Shown piece by piece: positions 10,170-18,101 of a DNA stretch of 64,000 bases (positions within the stretch are counted from its first letter, which is position 1; each line of letters begins with the position of its first letter). The notes under the pieces were generated by a model. The model was given only the letters and a program-made list of their open reading frames with translations, was not told where the DNA came from and searched no databases. The DNA is from Bog-793 sp963761425. GTDB lineage: Bacteria; Actinomycetota; Acidimicrobiia; Acidimicrobiales; Bog-793. A program made the translations under genes and the position numbers. The stretch lies in contig CAVXGQ010000006.1 of assembly GCA_963761425.1 (NCBI GenBank), positions 124,001 to 188,000 of the forward strand, read 5' to 3'.

Positions 10170-11884
10170 GTGCAACTCCGGTTCATCCTTGACACCGTGG
10201 CTCCGGTAGCTGGCTGACACTTGTAGGACGCGGGTCCGGTACCTGGGCGACGGTGGCTCCGGTACCTGCCTGACACTTTCGCTTCCTCGAGATCCACCAC
10301 TTCGGGTCCGCCACCTCCTTCGCTTGTTCGAGTTCGTCTCGGCAGACCCGGAGGAGGCCCTTCGTGCTCGTGGAGCTCGGTGTGGTGGAACAGCGCCTGC
10401 AAGCAGTGAAGGAGGTTCTCGACGGCGCGAGCGTCACTGACGTCGCCCGTCGCAACAAGGTGGCTCGTCAGACCGTGCACGAGTGGTTGCGGCGCTACGC
10501 GGCGCACGGTCTCGCCGGCCTCATCGACAAGAGCTCGAAACCCGATCACAGCCCGCTCCAGATGCCGCCGGAGATTGAAGCCCAGATCATCGAGATGCGA
10601 CGTAAGCACCCTGGCTGGGGACCGAGGACGATTGGTTATCAGCTCGCCGCCGGAGGTGTCGATCCGGTCCCCGGTCGCACCTCGATCTATCGAGCCCGCG
10701 TCCGCCACCGCTTGATCGAGTCCGCGCCCCGGCGCCGCCGGCGCCAGGACTACAAGCGCTGGGAGCGCTCCCATGCGATGGAGCTCTGGCAGATGGACAT
10801 CGTCGGGCGGTTCTTTCTCGCCGACGGCACCGAGCTCTGTGCGCTCACCGGCGTCGACGACTACAGCCGCTTCTGCGTCTCGGCCCGCCTGATGCCGAGA
10901 GCGACGGCGAGGCCGGTCTGTGAAGCGCTGCGTCTTGCCCTTCGCACCCACGGGTTGCCGAAGGCGATCTTGAGCGACAACGGCAAGGTCTTCACCGGGA
11001 GATTCGGCCGCGGCACGGGCCCCGTGCTCTTCGACCGGATCTTGGGTGACAACGGCATCCGCCACCTGCTCACCGCGCCGTACTCGTCGACGACGACGGG
11101 GAAGGTGGAGCGCTTTCACAAAACCCTGCGCGCCGAGTTCCTCGCCGAGCACGACCGGCGACACGGGACGATCGAGGCGCTGCAGGCCGCCCTCGATTCC
11201 TGGGTCCTGCACTACAACACGCTCCGTCCGCACCAGTCGGTCGGGATGCGACCCCCGATCGAGCGCTTCCGCCTGGCACGAAGCGACGAGCCCGAGCCGG
11301 ACCTCCTCGCAGATGACGACAAGCCGTTGGCCGACGAGGAGCCCCCACCAGGGATCACCCGCCGGGTCGGCCAGGACGGCCGCATTCACCTGGGTGGCTT
11401 GGCCTATGGCGTCGGCCGATGGCTCACCGGCGAGGTGGTCGAGATCATCGTGGCCGACGGTCTTGTCGAGATCAGCCACCACGGCACCCTCGTCGCCACC
11501 CACGCCCAGCGTCATCGGGGGAAAGGGCATGAACTCCTCGCCAACGAGCCGCGCCAGCGTGCCGCCCGGCGTCCGACGACCGGCCCCATGGTTCGTCGCC
11601 GCGTCGACTCCTCGGGGTCGGTCTCCTTCGCCGGCTTCAACTACCGCGTCGGCAACCCGTACATCGGAAGCCAAGTCGAGGTCGCGATCGTCTTCAACAC
11701 CGTCGAGTTCTCACTCCAAGGTCAGGTCGTCAAACGCCAGCCCATCCGCCACGATCGCTCGAGGGTGTTCGGCGCGTTCGCACGGCCGCTCGGCAAGCGT
11801 CGTACTCACCGTTGTGCCTGACCCAGCGCGAAGTGTCGTGTAGGTCGCGGTGCCAAAGTGTCGTCCGGGTACCGGGACTTGACA
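10170..11884. mobile_element. IS481-type insertion sequence
   Basis: About 1.7 kb with one transposase gene. The flanks carry a 15-bp direct duplication (10155-10169 and 11885-11899). The termini are imperfect inverted repeats: the right end read inward starts TGTCAAGTCCCGGTAC, the left end TGCAACTCCGGTTCATC. Both ends also hold two subterminal copies of a GACACTT motif, likely transposase-binding sites. It interrupts the integrase gene near its 3' end. Confidence 0.75.
10364..11821 (+). CDS. IS481-family transposase
   Basis: DDE transposase of 485 aa. An N-terminal helix-turn-helix (ASVTDVARRNKVARQTVHEW) is followed by the RNase-H-like core with catalytic Asp in WQMDIVG, Asp in ILSDNGKVF and Glu in GKVERFHKTLR. 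The C-terminal 150 residues appear to contain two tandem copies of a small beta domain (RRVGQDGRIHLGGLAYGVG and RRVDSSGSVSFAGFNYRVG). The GTG start has GGAGGAGG a few bases upstream. It looks intact. Confidence 0.88.
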   Translation: MLVELGVVEQRLQAVKEVLDGASVTDVARRNKVARQTVHEWLRRYAAHGLAGLIDKSSKPDHSPLQMPPEIEAQIIEMRRKHPGWGPRTIGYQLAAGGVDPVPGRTSIYRARVRHRLIESAPRRRRRQDYKRWERSHAMELWQMDIVGRFFLADGTELCALTGVDDYSRFCVSARLMPRATARPVCEALRLALRTHGLPKAILSDNGKVFTGRFGRGTGPVLFDRILGDNGIRHLLTAPYSSTTTGKVERFHKTLRAEFLAEHDRRHGTIEALQAALDSWVLHYNTLRPHQSVGMRPPIERFRLARSDEPEPDLLADDDKPLADEEPPPGITRRVGQDGRIHLGGLAYGVGRWLTGEVVEIIVADGLVEISHHGTLVATHAQRHRGKGHELLANEPRQRAARRPTTGPMVRRRVDSSGSVSFAGFNYRVGNPYIGSQVEVAIVFNTVEFSLQGQVVKRQPIRHDRSRVFGAFARPLGKRRTHRCA

Positions 11885-12608
11885 GACCGAGCAGAGCCTT
11901 CGACAGCTCCTCGCCCGCCTTGCGTCCCATGCCGGGGATGGCGTGCGAGTAGAGCTGCAGCGTGATGCTCGGCGACTCGTGGCCGAGAATCTCGGCGACA
12001 ACCGGCACGGGGACGCCGTCTGCGAGCATCAGTGTCGCCGCGGTGTGCCTCGTGTCGTGCAGCCTGATGAGCGGAAGCCGCGCCTCGGCGGCGAGCTTGT
12101 CGAAGCGGTCGCCGTAATAGTCGAGGTGCCAGCACCTGCCGAGTGCGTCGGTGAAGATGTAGCCGGAACCTACCCAGGCCTCACCGGCCTCCGCGCGATC
12201 GGCTTCCTGCGCGGCACCGCGCTGGTGAAGCAGCTCGATGAGCAGCGGGTCGATCGGGATCGTGCGCCGAGAGGATTTCGTCTTGGGCGTGGACTCCGTC
12301 GCCTTGTCGTCGACGGAGATGAGCGTGCGCTTGACGCTCAGCGTTCCACCGATCAGATCCACCGCGTCCCAGCAGAGACCGACAACTTCGGATCGTCTCA
12401 ATCCTCTGGTGAGAAACAAGGCGAAGGCGGCCTCGAGCGGATCACCGACCACATGCGTGAGGAAGTCTCTAGCGTCGGCGATGCTCCAGAATCTCATCTC
12501 TTTGTGCTCGACCCTCGGAAGTGCGACGCCAGCGAGCGGATCGCGCCCGATCATTCCGTTGGCGAGTGCCCATTTCGTCGCCGCCTTCAGCTTCGACGTA
12601 GCGAGCTG
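11730..12608 (-). pseudogene. tyrosine recombinase (integrase), truncated at both ends
   Basis: The catalytic domain is present with the full RKHRHY set: Arg in LTRGLRRSEVVGL, HxxR in HDTRHTAATLML, His in GHESPSITL and nucleophile Tyr in LQLYSHAIP. The N-terminal arm-binding domain and most of the core-binding domain are missing. Codons upstream of the ATG at 12554 still match the family (KLKAATKWALANG), but homology ends near 12608 where methyltransferase sequence begins on the other strand. At the 3' end the frame runs into the IS481-type element after KALLGL and gains about 50 unrelated residues. It probably mediated entry of the island into tRNA-Pro and is now inactive. Confidence 0.85.
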
Positions 12609-13141
12609 ACCTCGGTCCCCGGTCGGTCGTCCTTGATCCGTTCTGCGGGACCGGCAGGACTCTCGTCGAGGCGAAACTTCGCGGTCTCCCGAGCGTCGGC
12701 ACGGAGGCGGCGCCCATGGCGCACCTCGCGTCGGCAGTCAAGACGGAGTGGCGGATCGACCCCGAAGCGCTGACGAACCACGCGTCGGTCGTGGCGAAGG
12801 CAGCGCGGAGGGCGGCGGGAAACCTCCGGCGGCTTCGCAGCCTCCCGCCCGAGGCGGACGCCCTCCTCCTGGCAGACTCGATCAGCCCGAGACCTCTGCA
12901 CCGCGCGTTGGCCCTCCTGGAAGCGATGAAGGACCACTACTCGCCGGACTTGTACGACCACGAACGGCTAGCGCTGGCGAGCCTCCTGCCGACGGAGATT
13001 GGCAACCTCCGCTTCGGCCCAGAGGTCGGGCTCTCGTCCGTCCTCAAGGACGATGCCCCGGTCGTCGATCTGTGGCTGGGGCGAGTTGCCGTCATGGCCA
13101 GAGACCTGGCCGTCGTGCGCGGACTCAGGGTGCCCGCCCAT
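12602..13141 (+). pseudogene. DNA methyltransferase fragment
   Basis: The frame reads VVLDPFCGTGRTLVEAKLRG, the SAM-binding motif I region of DNA methylases, then continues with plausible family sequence to RDLAVVRGLRVPA near 13141. There is no start codon or N-terminal half (an in-frame stop lies at 12599-12601), and the catalytic NPPY/SPPY segment that should follow is absent. Downstream the frame stays open by chance across antisense IS110 sequence to 13447. It is a piece of a restriction-modification or solitary methylase left between two breakpoints. Confidence 0.65.
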
Positions 13142-13147
13142 GACGAC

Positions 13148-13321
13148 CACCCGGTCGGTCTCGATACCGACGACGACCGCCTCGTCCTCTTCTTGGTGCT
13201 CGGCCGCGAGCTCGTGCAGCTCCCGGATGCGGACGACACTCTCGCGGACCCGACGCTTTCCGAGCACCTGTCCGTTCTCGCCCATCACGCAGACGTTGTG
13301 ATGGTCCTCGGTCGAATCCAT
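13148..13321 (-). pseudogene. IS110-family transposase N-terminal fragment
   Basis: The first 60 or so residues read MDSTEDHHNVCVMGENGQVL...LHELAAEHQE...VVVGIETDR, which resembles the RuvC-like N-terminus of IS110-family DEDD transposases. After ETDR the frame runs into antisense methyltransferase sequence. Its 5' end also appears damaged, because a VGxD lead-in would need a one-base shift near 13322. Only a relic. Confidence 0.6.
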
Positions 13322-13537
13322 CCGACCGTAATGGGACCCCGACTGTCACGAGTTCGTGATCGGAACGTCACACCAGCACCATGTGGGAGGTATTACGTTC
13401 GTTTTGAAAGAGTTGGGACAGGGATTATTGGCGTCCTCTCGGGCTAATGTTTCCTTTGCTCGGGTGTGCGTATGCCCACTGACCTTCGGCAATGGTGGCA
13501 CAGCTCTCCGGCTGCAGCACCGGAAACCCCTGCGCGC

Positions 13538-14686
13538 TCAAGCGGTCAACGCAACAGCCTTGACGAACGCCTGAGATGGTGTCATCCACCCGAGCGTCTG
13601 TCGAGGTCTGTTGTTGAGGGAACGAGCGATGGCATCGAGCTCGCGTTGGGTGCACTGAGAGAGATCCGTTGACTTCGGCAGATATTGGCGCAAGAGACCG
13701 TTCGTGTTCTCGTTGCTGCCGCGTTGCCAGGGGCTCTTCGGGTCGCAGAAGTAGATCTGCACCCCGGTGTCGATCGTGAACTGGACGTGCTCGGCCATCT
13801 CCTTTCCCTGGTCCCAGGTGATCGATCTGCGGAGCTGGACGGGAAGCGTGACGATGCGCTTCGCGAGTGCGGTGCGGACCGACTCGGCGGTGTTCCCGTG
13901 GGGCAGCTTCAACAAGATGACGTAGCGGCTGTGACGTTCGACGAGGGTTCCGATTGCGGTCATCTTCTTGCCGAAGATGAGATCACCCTCCCAGTGCCCG
14001 GGCACGGCGCGGTCGGCGACCTCGGCCGGTCGCTCGGAGATCATCACCATGTTGCGGAGCTGTCCTTGGCCGATCCCGCCCTTGGTGTAGGCCTTGGCTC
14101 TTCGCATCGCCCGACCGCTTCGCAGGCAGGTGTGGAGCTCTTTCCGAAGCGCTCCACGGCCCTGGACGAACAGCGACTGGTAGATGGTCTCGTGGGACAC
14201 CCGCATCTCCGGATCATTCGGATAGCTAAGAGCCAACCACGCGGAGATCTGCTCGGGTGACCACCTGGCCTCGAGCTTTCGTTCGACGGTCGATCTGAGC
14301 CGTCGGCACCGGGAAAGCTTCGCTCGTCTGGGTCGCAGCGCGCGTCGTTGCGCACCCCGATCGGCAACGAGCGCTCGGTAATGCTGACGGCCGCCATTCG
14401 CGTTCACCTCTCGACACACCGTCGAGGGCGCACGCCCGAGTCCGGTCGAGATCACCCGGATCGAGAGACCTGCGGCGAGTCCTCGCGAAATCTCTTCTCG
14501 CTCTTCAAGGGAGAGCCTGAGCTCAGCACGCCCTCGTTCGTGCGGTCGTCTCCCCCCTGCGTCGGCGATCAACTTCCGAAGCGAAGAGTTCTGGCGTCCG
14601 AGGTGCTTGGCGATGCGCTTCACCGGCACGCCGGCCTCCCGCATCTCCCAGATCGTCGCCCTGTCGGCTTCTGTGAACCTCGCCAT
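13538..14686 (-). CDS. IS30-family transposase
   Basis: DDE transposase of 382 aa. Two N-terminal helix-turn-helix segments (RFTEADRATIWEMREAGVP and LSLEEREEISRGLAAGLS) precede the catalytic core with Asp in GHWEGDLIFG, Asp in ITWDQGKEM and Glu in GSNENTNGLLRQY. The ATG at 14686 is preferred over an adjacent GTG because GGGGAGG then lies at normal spacing. Length and motifs look intact. Confidence 0.92.
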   Translation of the reverse strand: MARFTEADRATIWEMREAGVPVKRIAKHLGRQNSSLRKLIADAGGRRPHERGRAELRLSLEEREEISRGLAAGLSIRVISTGLGRAPSTVCREVNANGGRQHYRALVADRGAQRRALRPRRAKLSRCRRLRSTVERKLEARWSPEQISAWLALSYPNDPEMRVSHETIYQSLFVQGRGALRKELHTCLRSGRAMRRAKAYTKGGIGQGQLRNMVMISERPAEVADRAVPGHWEGDLIFGKKMTAIGTLVERHSRYVILLKLPHGNTAESVRTALAKRIVTLPVQLRRSITWDQGKEMAEHVQFTIDTGVQIYFCDPKSPWQRGSNENTNGLLRQYLPKSTDLSQCTQRELDAIARSLNNRPRQTLGWMTPSQAFVKAVALTA

Positions 14687-14752
14687 CACCGTTCCTCCCC
14701 ATCGACGACGTCAGTGTTCGCCGATCAGAGAGGTGTTGCGATGACCAGTTGA
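13538..14752. mobile_element. IS30-family insertion sequence
   Basis: About 1.2 kb with one transposase on the minus strand. The ends are 22-bp imperfect inverted repeats (13538-13559 and 14731-14752, 17 of 22 positions identical, common core GGTCA.CGCAACA). The left repeat overlaps the last codons of the transposase. No clear target duplication can be read. The right end abuts the 5' end of the SARP-type gene. Confidence 0.8.
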
Positions 14753-14753
14753 G

Positions 14754-15449
14754 GACGCACCCTATCTGTGCCTACTCGGTGAGTTCGCGCTGCGGTTCAA
14801 GCGCGAGCGCGTGCCGCTGGCCCAGGATGCCCAGCGGCTGCTGGCGTTTCTGGCCCTGCAGGGCAGGTGGATTCGCAGGAGCTATGTCGCCGGAACCCTC
14901 TGGGGCGACGCATCCGAGGAGCACTCCAACGGCAGCCTGCGCTCGGCGCTGTGGCGGCTACGGAGGACGGCCCTGGAGACCGTTGAAGCCGCTCATGACG
15001 AGCTCCGGCTTGCCCCGGGAGTCGACGTCGACGTCCAGCACGCGTCTTCCGCAGCACGAAGCATCCTGGCGGGGCATTTCGACCCAGCCAGTATCGAGAT
15101 GATCAACTCGAAGCTGTTGCAAGAGCTGCTGCCCGGTTGGTACGACGATTGGGTGATCCTCGAGCGCGAGAGCCATCGCGAATTAGTCGTGCTAGCCCTC
15201 GAGGCGCTCTCTGAGCATTGCTCGGACATCGGTCGCGTCGACACGGCCATCCTGGCGGCGCTTGCTGCGATCCAGCGCGAGCCGCTCAGCGAGAGCGCGT
15301 ACCGCGGACTGATCCGAGCTCAGCTCGCCAACGGCAATGTCGCGGAGGCGTTGCACCAGTTCCAGATGTACGAGCTGACGCTGCACAACCTCGGCGTCCA
15401 CCCTTCTCCGAAAATGATGGCGCTGCTCAGCGGCCTTAACGTGATCTAA
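14754..15449 (+). CDS. SARP-type (BTAD-domain) transcriptional activator, 5' end next to IS30
   Basis: The open frame encodes an OmpR-like winged helix (LCLLGEFALRF ... RLLAFLALQGRWIRRSYVAGTLW ... SLRSALWRLRR) followed by an all-helical bacterial transcriptional activation domain ending HQFQMYELTLHNLGVHPSP. This is the layout of SARP regulators (about 230 aa). No ATG, GTG or TTG is available before the winged helix: the frame opens only at 14745, inside the IS30 right repeat. It would have to start at CTG 14766 or at GTG 14811, which removes the first beta strands. IS30 insertion probably removed the original start and promoter. It directly precedes the aldose epimerase and its 11-bp repeat operator, so it is the likely activator of that gene. 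Confidence 0.72.
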   Translation, partial: DAPYLCLLGEFALRFKRERVPLAQDAQRLLAFLALQGRWIRRSYVAGTLWGDASEEHSNGSLRSALWRLRRTALETVEAAHDELRLAPGVDVDVQHASSAARSILAGHFDPASIEMINSKLLQELLPGWYDDWVILERESHRELVVLALEALSEHCSDIGRVDTAILAALAAIQREPLSESAYRGLIRAQLANGNVAEALHQFQMYELTLHNLGVHPSPKMMALLSGLNVI

Positions 15450-15686
15450 GCGCCGCGTCGCAGCGACGACGTCGTGACGTCACGGTTCAACGTTCTGGAG
15501 ATATGCCGCGCTTGGCCGCGCTCATGTGGCGTGTCTTTGTACACGAGATGAGTGGCGCGCCCCGGGCGCGCGGGCTACGACTCTTACACCACCAATTCAG
15601 GGCGCGATCGAGGTCGATCCACTGACGAGCGCAGAGGACGTACTGGAGGTGGTTCGTTCTTTGGACAGATGAGGCGACACAGCGCG
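15450..15686. other. intergenic region between the SARP gene and its proposed target
   Basis: Part of a 350-base stretch without a complete gene. It holds a perfect 12-bp palindrome CGTGACGTCACG at 15473-15484 and a GC-rich hairpin (GCGCGCCCCGGGCGCGC near 15555-15571). A short open frame ends at 15672 (reading VDPLTSAEDVLEVVRSLDR) and may be the tail of a lost gene. That frame has no start and I cannot name it. Confidence 0.4.
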
Positions 15687-15752
15687 ATTGACATTCCCGT
15701 GACGTGGAGATGACGTGGTCGTGAGGAACCCGTGACGAGCGTTCCCTATCAT
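15687..15752 (+). promoter_or_regulatory. SARP-box operator and promoter of the aldose epimerase gene
   Basis: Five heptamers recur every 11 bases: ATTGACA (15687), CGTGACG (15698), GATGACG (15709), CGTGAGG (15720) and CGTGACG (15731). Each has TGA at positions 3-5 and is separated from the next by 4 bases. The last ends 9 bases before TATCAT (15747-15752), a good -10 box. Direct heptamers with 4-bp spacers ending about 8 bp upstream of the -10 are the described architecture of SARP binding sites, and the spacer replaces a normal -35. PhoP/OmpR-type boxes share the 11-bp period and remain an alternative. Confidence 0.7.
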
Positions 15753-15799
15753 GGATTTACATTCACCCAATAGTGAGAAGAACAAGGAAAGGAATACAG

Positions 15800-17170
15800 A
15801 TGTTCCGCATGATCCACAGCGACCGGGGGAAGTTACGCCTCGGCGCGATCCTGGTCGTCGCCGCTGCCGCGGTCGGACTGCTCGTCACATTAATCCCGGC
15901 CGCGACTGGCGCTCGTGTTCAACAACTGAAGCCTGACCAGCAGAAAGGCAAGCACCACTTGATGTGTAGCGCGCCGACGGTCACGTCAGCGTACGCCGGC
16001 ACCGTGAACGGGCAGACGGTGAACCTCTATACGCTGCGCAACTGCAATGGCATGGTCGTAAACATCTTCAACTACGGCGGCATCATCCAATCGATTGACT
16101 TCCCTGACGCCCACGGCAATGTGGCCGACGTTGTGCTCGGCTACCCGACGTTGGCGGATTACGTCAACTACAACTCTGACGCCAACTACAATGACCCGAG
16201 CGGGCTTGGCACCTACTTCGGGGCCCTCATCGGTCGGTACGCCAACCGGATCGCCAATGGGCAGTTCACGCTGAAAGGTGTCACCTACAACGTCCCGCTC
16301 AACAACGACCTGACGGACGCCAATTCGACACCCATTGGCGGTGCCAGCCTGCACGGCGGGTATGTTGGCTTTGACCAGCAGGTCTGGACGCCGAAAGTGC
16401 TGACGGGTGGCAGCGGTGCCAATGCGTGGGCCGGGCTGCAGCTGTTCTACCTGAGCCCGAATGCCTCGGAGGGCTACCCGGGCAACCTCAGTACGACCGC
16501 CACCTACTACCTCAACAACCAGAACCAGTTGAAGCTCATCTTCAAAGCCAAGACGGACATGCCGACGGTCGTCAACCTGACGAACCACACTTACTGGAAC
16601 CTCGCCGGTGAGGCCTCGGGCCCCGTCTACAACCAGACTCTGTACATCAACGCCAACTCCTACATGCCTGTCAACTCCATCCAGGTCCCCATTTGTCCGT
16701 CAGGCATGACGTGCCCGGCGGGACCGATGGCACCCGTGGCAGGCACGCCGTTCGACTTCACTACCGCGAAGCCAATTGGCCAGGACATTTCCGACCCCAA
16801 CGCGCAGCTGGAGGGCGGGCACGGCTACGACAACAACTGGGTGCTGAACCAGACCTCGTCGCCGTTGACGACCCCGGCGGCCGTGGCTAGTGACCCGGTG
16901 AGCGGGCGCACGCTGACGGTCTTCACGACCCAGCCGGGCCTGCAGTTCTACTCGGGTAACTACCTCGTCGGCCAGGGCGCGGGCTGCGACACCGCGCTAG
17001 CGGCGACGCCGCTCCCAGGGCCGTCCGGTCACTGCTACCGCCAGGGCGAAGGGTTCGCGCTGGAGACCCAGCATTACCCGGACTCGCCGAACGAGCCGCT
17101 CTACCCGACAACCGAGCTCGACCCCGGCCAGACTTACTCCCAGACCACCATCTTCCAGCTCTCTAATTAG
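15800..17170 (+). CDS. secreted aldose 1-epimerase (mutarotase)
   Basis: Galactose-mutarotase fold protein of 456 aa that interconverts alpha and beta anomers of aldoses. The catalytic His lies in NLTNHTYWNL and the catalytic Glu in FALETQHYPDSPN; the family segments GRYANRIANGQF and the LHGG loop are also present. An N-terminal hydrophobic segment (AILVVAAAAVGLLVTLIPAA) followed by a Cys-containing mature region suggests export by signal peptide. ATG at 15800 has AAGGAAAGG just upstream; a GTG at 15773 is in frame but lacks such a site. The gene is visibly richer in A and T than its neighbours and lies in the island, which suggests horizontal transfer. Confidence 0.88.
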   Translation: MFRMIHSDRGKLRLGAILVVAAAAVGLLVTLIPAATGARVQQLKPDQQKGKHHLMCSAPTVTSAYAGTVNGQTVNLYTLRNCNGMVVNIFNYGGIIQSIDFPDAHGNVADVVLGYPTLADYVNYNSDANYNDPSGLGTYFGALIGRYANRIANGQFTLKGVTYNVPLNNDLTDANSTPIGGASLHGGYVGFDQQVWTPKVLTGGSGANAWAGLQLFYLSPNASEGYPGNLSTTATYYLNNQNQLKLIFKAKTDMPTVVNLTNHTYWNLAGEASGPVYNQTLYINANSYMPVNSIQVPICPSGMTCPAGPMAPVAGTPFDFTTAKPIGQDISDPNAQLEGGHGYDNNWVLNQTSSPLTTPAAVASDPVSGRTLTVFTTQPGLQFYSGNYLVGQGAGCDTALAATPLPGPSGHCYRQGEGFALETQHYPDSPNEPLYPTTELDPGQTYSQTTIFQLSN

Positions 17171-17176
17171 AGAGCT
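17157..17176 (+). terminator. perfect 20-bp palindrome over the epimerase stop codon
   Basis: A fully self-complementary 20-mer (AGCTCTCTAA and its reverse complement) includes the TAG stop at 17168-17170 and is followed by ATCCGTTT. It can form a 10-bp stem but there is no real U tract, so a role as terminator is only possible. Confidence 0.35.
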
Positions 17177-17496
17177 ATCCGTTTAGAAGACCGAACGGTG
17201 CCGGCATGACCGACGGACAATCGCAGCGAGCCCGGCGTTCCCACTTGAGCCAGTGGGTGCCGGGCTCGCTGCTCACATTGCCTACCTGCGTGGCCGCGCT
17301 ATCACAGGTGGACAACTATCCGGCCGAGAGCGACGTAGTAACCCATTTCACCACCATGCACGGGAGAGAGAGTCGGGTCTCAGCACGAGCGACCCACTCA
17401 GACGAGCGCGTGTGGAGCTCGCTCCAGGACGATCCCTAAACCGAATGATCGCGTGGCTGACTCGCATCCACGAGGCGCTACACCGGCTTGGCGCGG
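17171..17496. other. 326-base region without a gene
   Basis: No convincing frame on either strand. The notable content is the long hairpin at 17223-17272; the rest shows nothing I can assign. Confidence 0.5.
17223..17272 (+). terminator. long hairpin, likely bidirectional terminator
   Basis: Arms of 14 bases (GCAGCGAGCCCGGC at 17223-17236 and its exact complement at 17259-17272) enclose a second stem CCCACT/AGTGGG (17240-17245 with 17252-17257). It stands between the plus-strand epimerase and the convergent minus-strand cassette, the position expected for a bidirectional terminator. No U tract is present, which is common in high-GC actinobacteria. Confidence 0.55.
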
Positions 17497-17895
17497 TCAC
17501 TGCTCCTTCGGGGCGAATTCGCGAAGTGCCTTTTCGATTTCGCTGATCTCACCGATGAGTCGTCTCCGCAATTTCCGGATCTCGTCCTGCTCCTGCGTCG
17601 ACCCTAGGCTTGTTCCGAAGTTACGCTGTCGTGTCCCGATCTCTTGGATCGATTGCTCAAGCTTCTCATTTGCCGTGCGCGCCCAAACGACCCTCTGGAG
17701 TACGGTCGCCGTGAAGGCCGGCGCGTGACGAGGTGCTTCGCGCAGAAGGCTCATCTCGTACGTCCAGAGATCGACAGGCGATAGCTCGGCGTCGAGGTGG
17801 ATATTCTGGAAGCACTCCTGCCACAGCGCCATCCGCTTCGTCGGACTAAGCCTCGCCTTCGCTGGCTGACGAGCGAAGGTGCTTGTTCGTGTCAA
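17497..17895 (-). CDS. hypothetical protein with C-terminal coiled coil, island cassette
   Basis: A 132-aa frame starting at TTG 17895, which overlaps the stop of the upstream Cys-rich frame (TTGA). The N-terminal half is mixed (MALWQECFQNIHLDAELSP) and the C-terminal half is a charged coiled coil (DEIRKLRRRLIGEISEIEKAL). I do not recognise the family. The overlap suggests translational coupling with the Cys-rich gene. An internal ATG at 17832 is an alternative start. Its place in a mobile island suggests an accessory role, but the sequence gives no function. Confidence 0.5.
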   Translation of the reverse strand: MTRTSTFARQPAKARLSPTKRMALWQECFQNIHLDAELSPVDLWTYEMSLLREAPRHAPAFTATVLQRVVWARTANEKLEQSIQEIGTRQRNFGTSLGSTQEQDEIRKLRRRLIGEISEIEKALREFAPKEQ

Positions 17896-18101
17896 CCGTC
17901 CAGCGTCAACCCCTTCTCCGCTATCGAGCGCTTGAGGTGTCGGTAAGCCTCGTCCGCTGCGGCCTCGGTGACATCGCCATAGCGAGCGAGCAGATCGGGG
18001 TAGTCCTCCTGGAACATCTGCTCGGCCCACTCGCGAAGGTGTCGCTCGCAGCACCAGCAGTAGCACCACTCGCCGTCCAGTTCGCAATCAGCGGCGCTCC
18101 T
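17892..18101 (-). pseudogene. small Cys-rich protein, 5' truncated, island cassette
   Basis: The open frame encodes about 69 residues with five Cys in 13 positions (C, then WCYCWCC), followed by an acidic helical part (EWAEQMFQEDYPDLLARYGDVTEAAADEAYRHLKRS). Codon use and composition look real, but there is no start codon before the Cys cluster and the frame closes at a stop at 18102-18104. The Cys cluster suggests metal or Fe-S binding. Its 5' part was probably lost at the junction with the methyltransferase fragment near 18064-18101. It was probably the first gene of a pair with the coiled-coil frame. The only ATG in frame is after the Cys cluster. Confidence 0.5.

Noticed and set aside
12716..13447. 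243-aa frame as an intact methyltransferase
   Set aside because: Methylase-like sequence starts before the first ATG and stops near 13141; the rest is antisense to an IS110 fragment.
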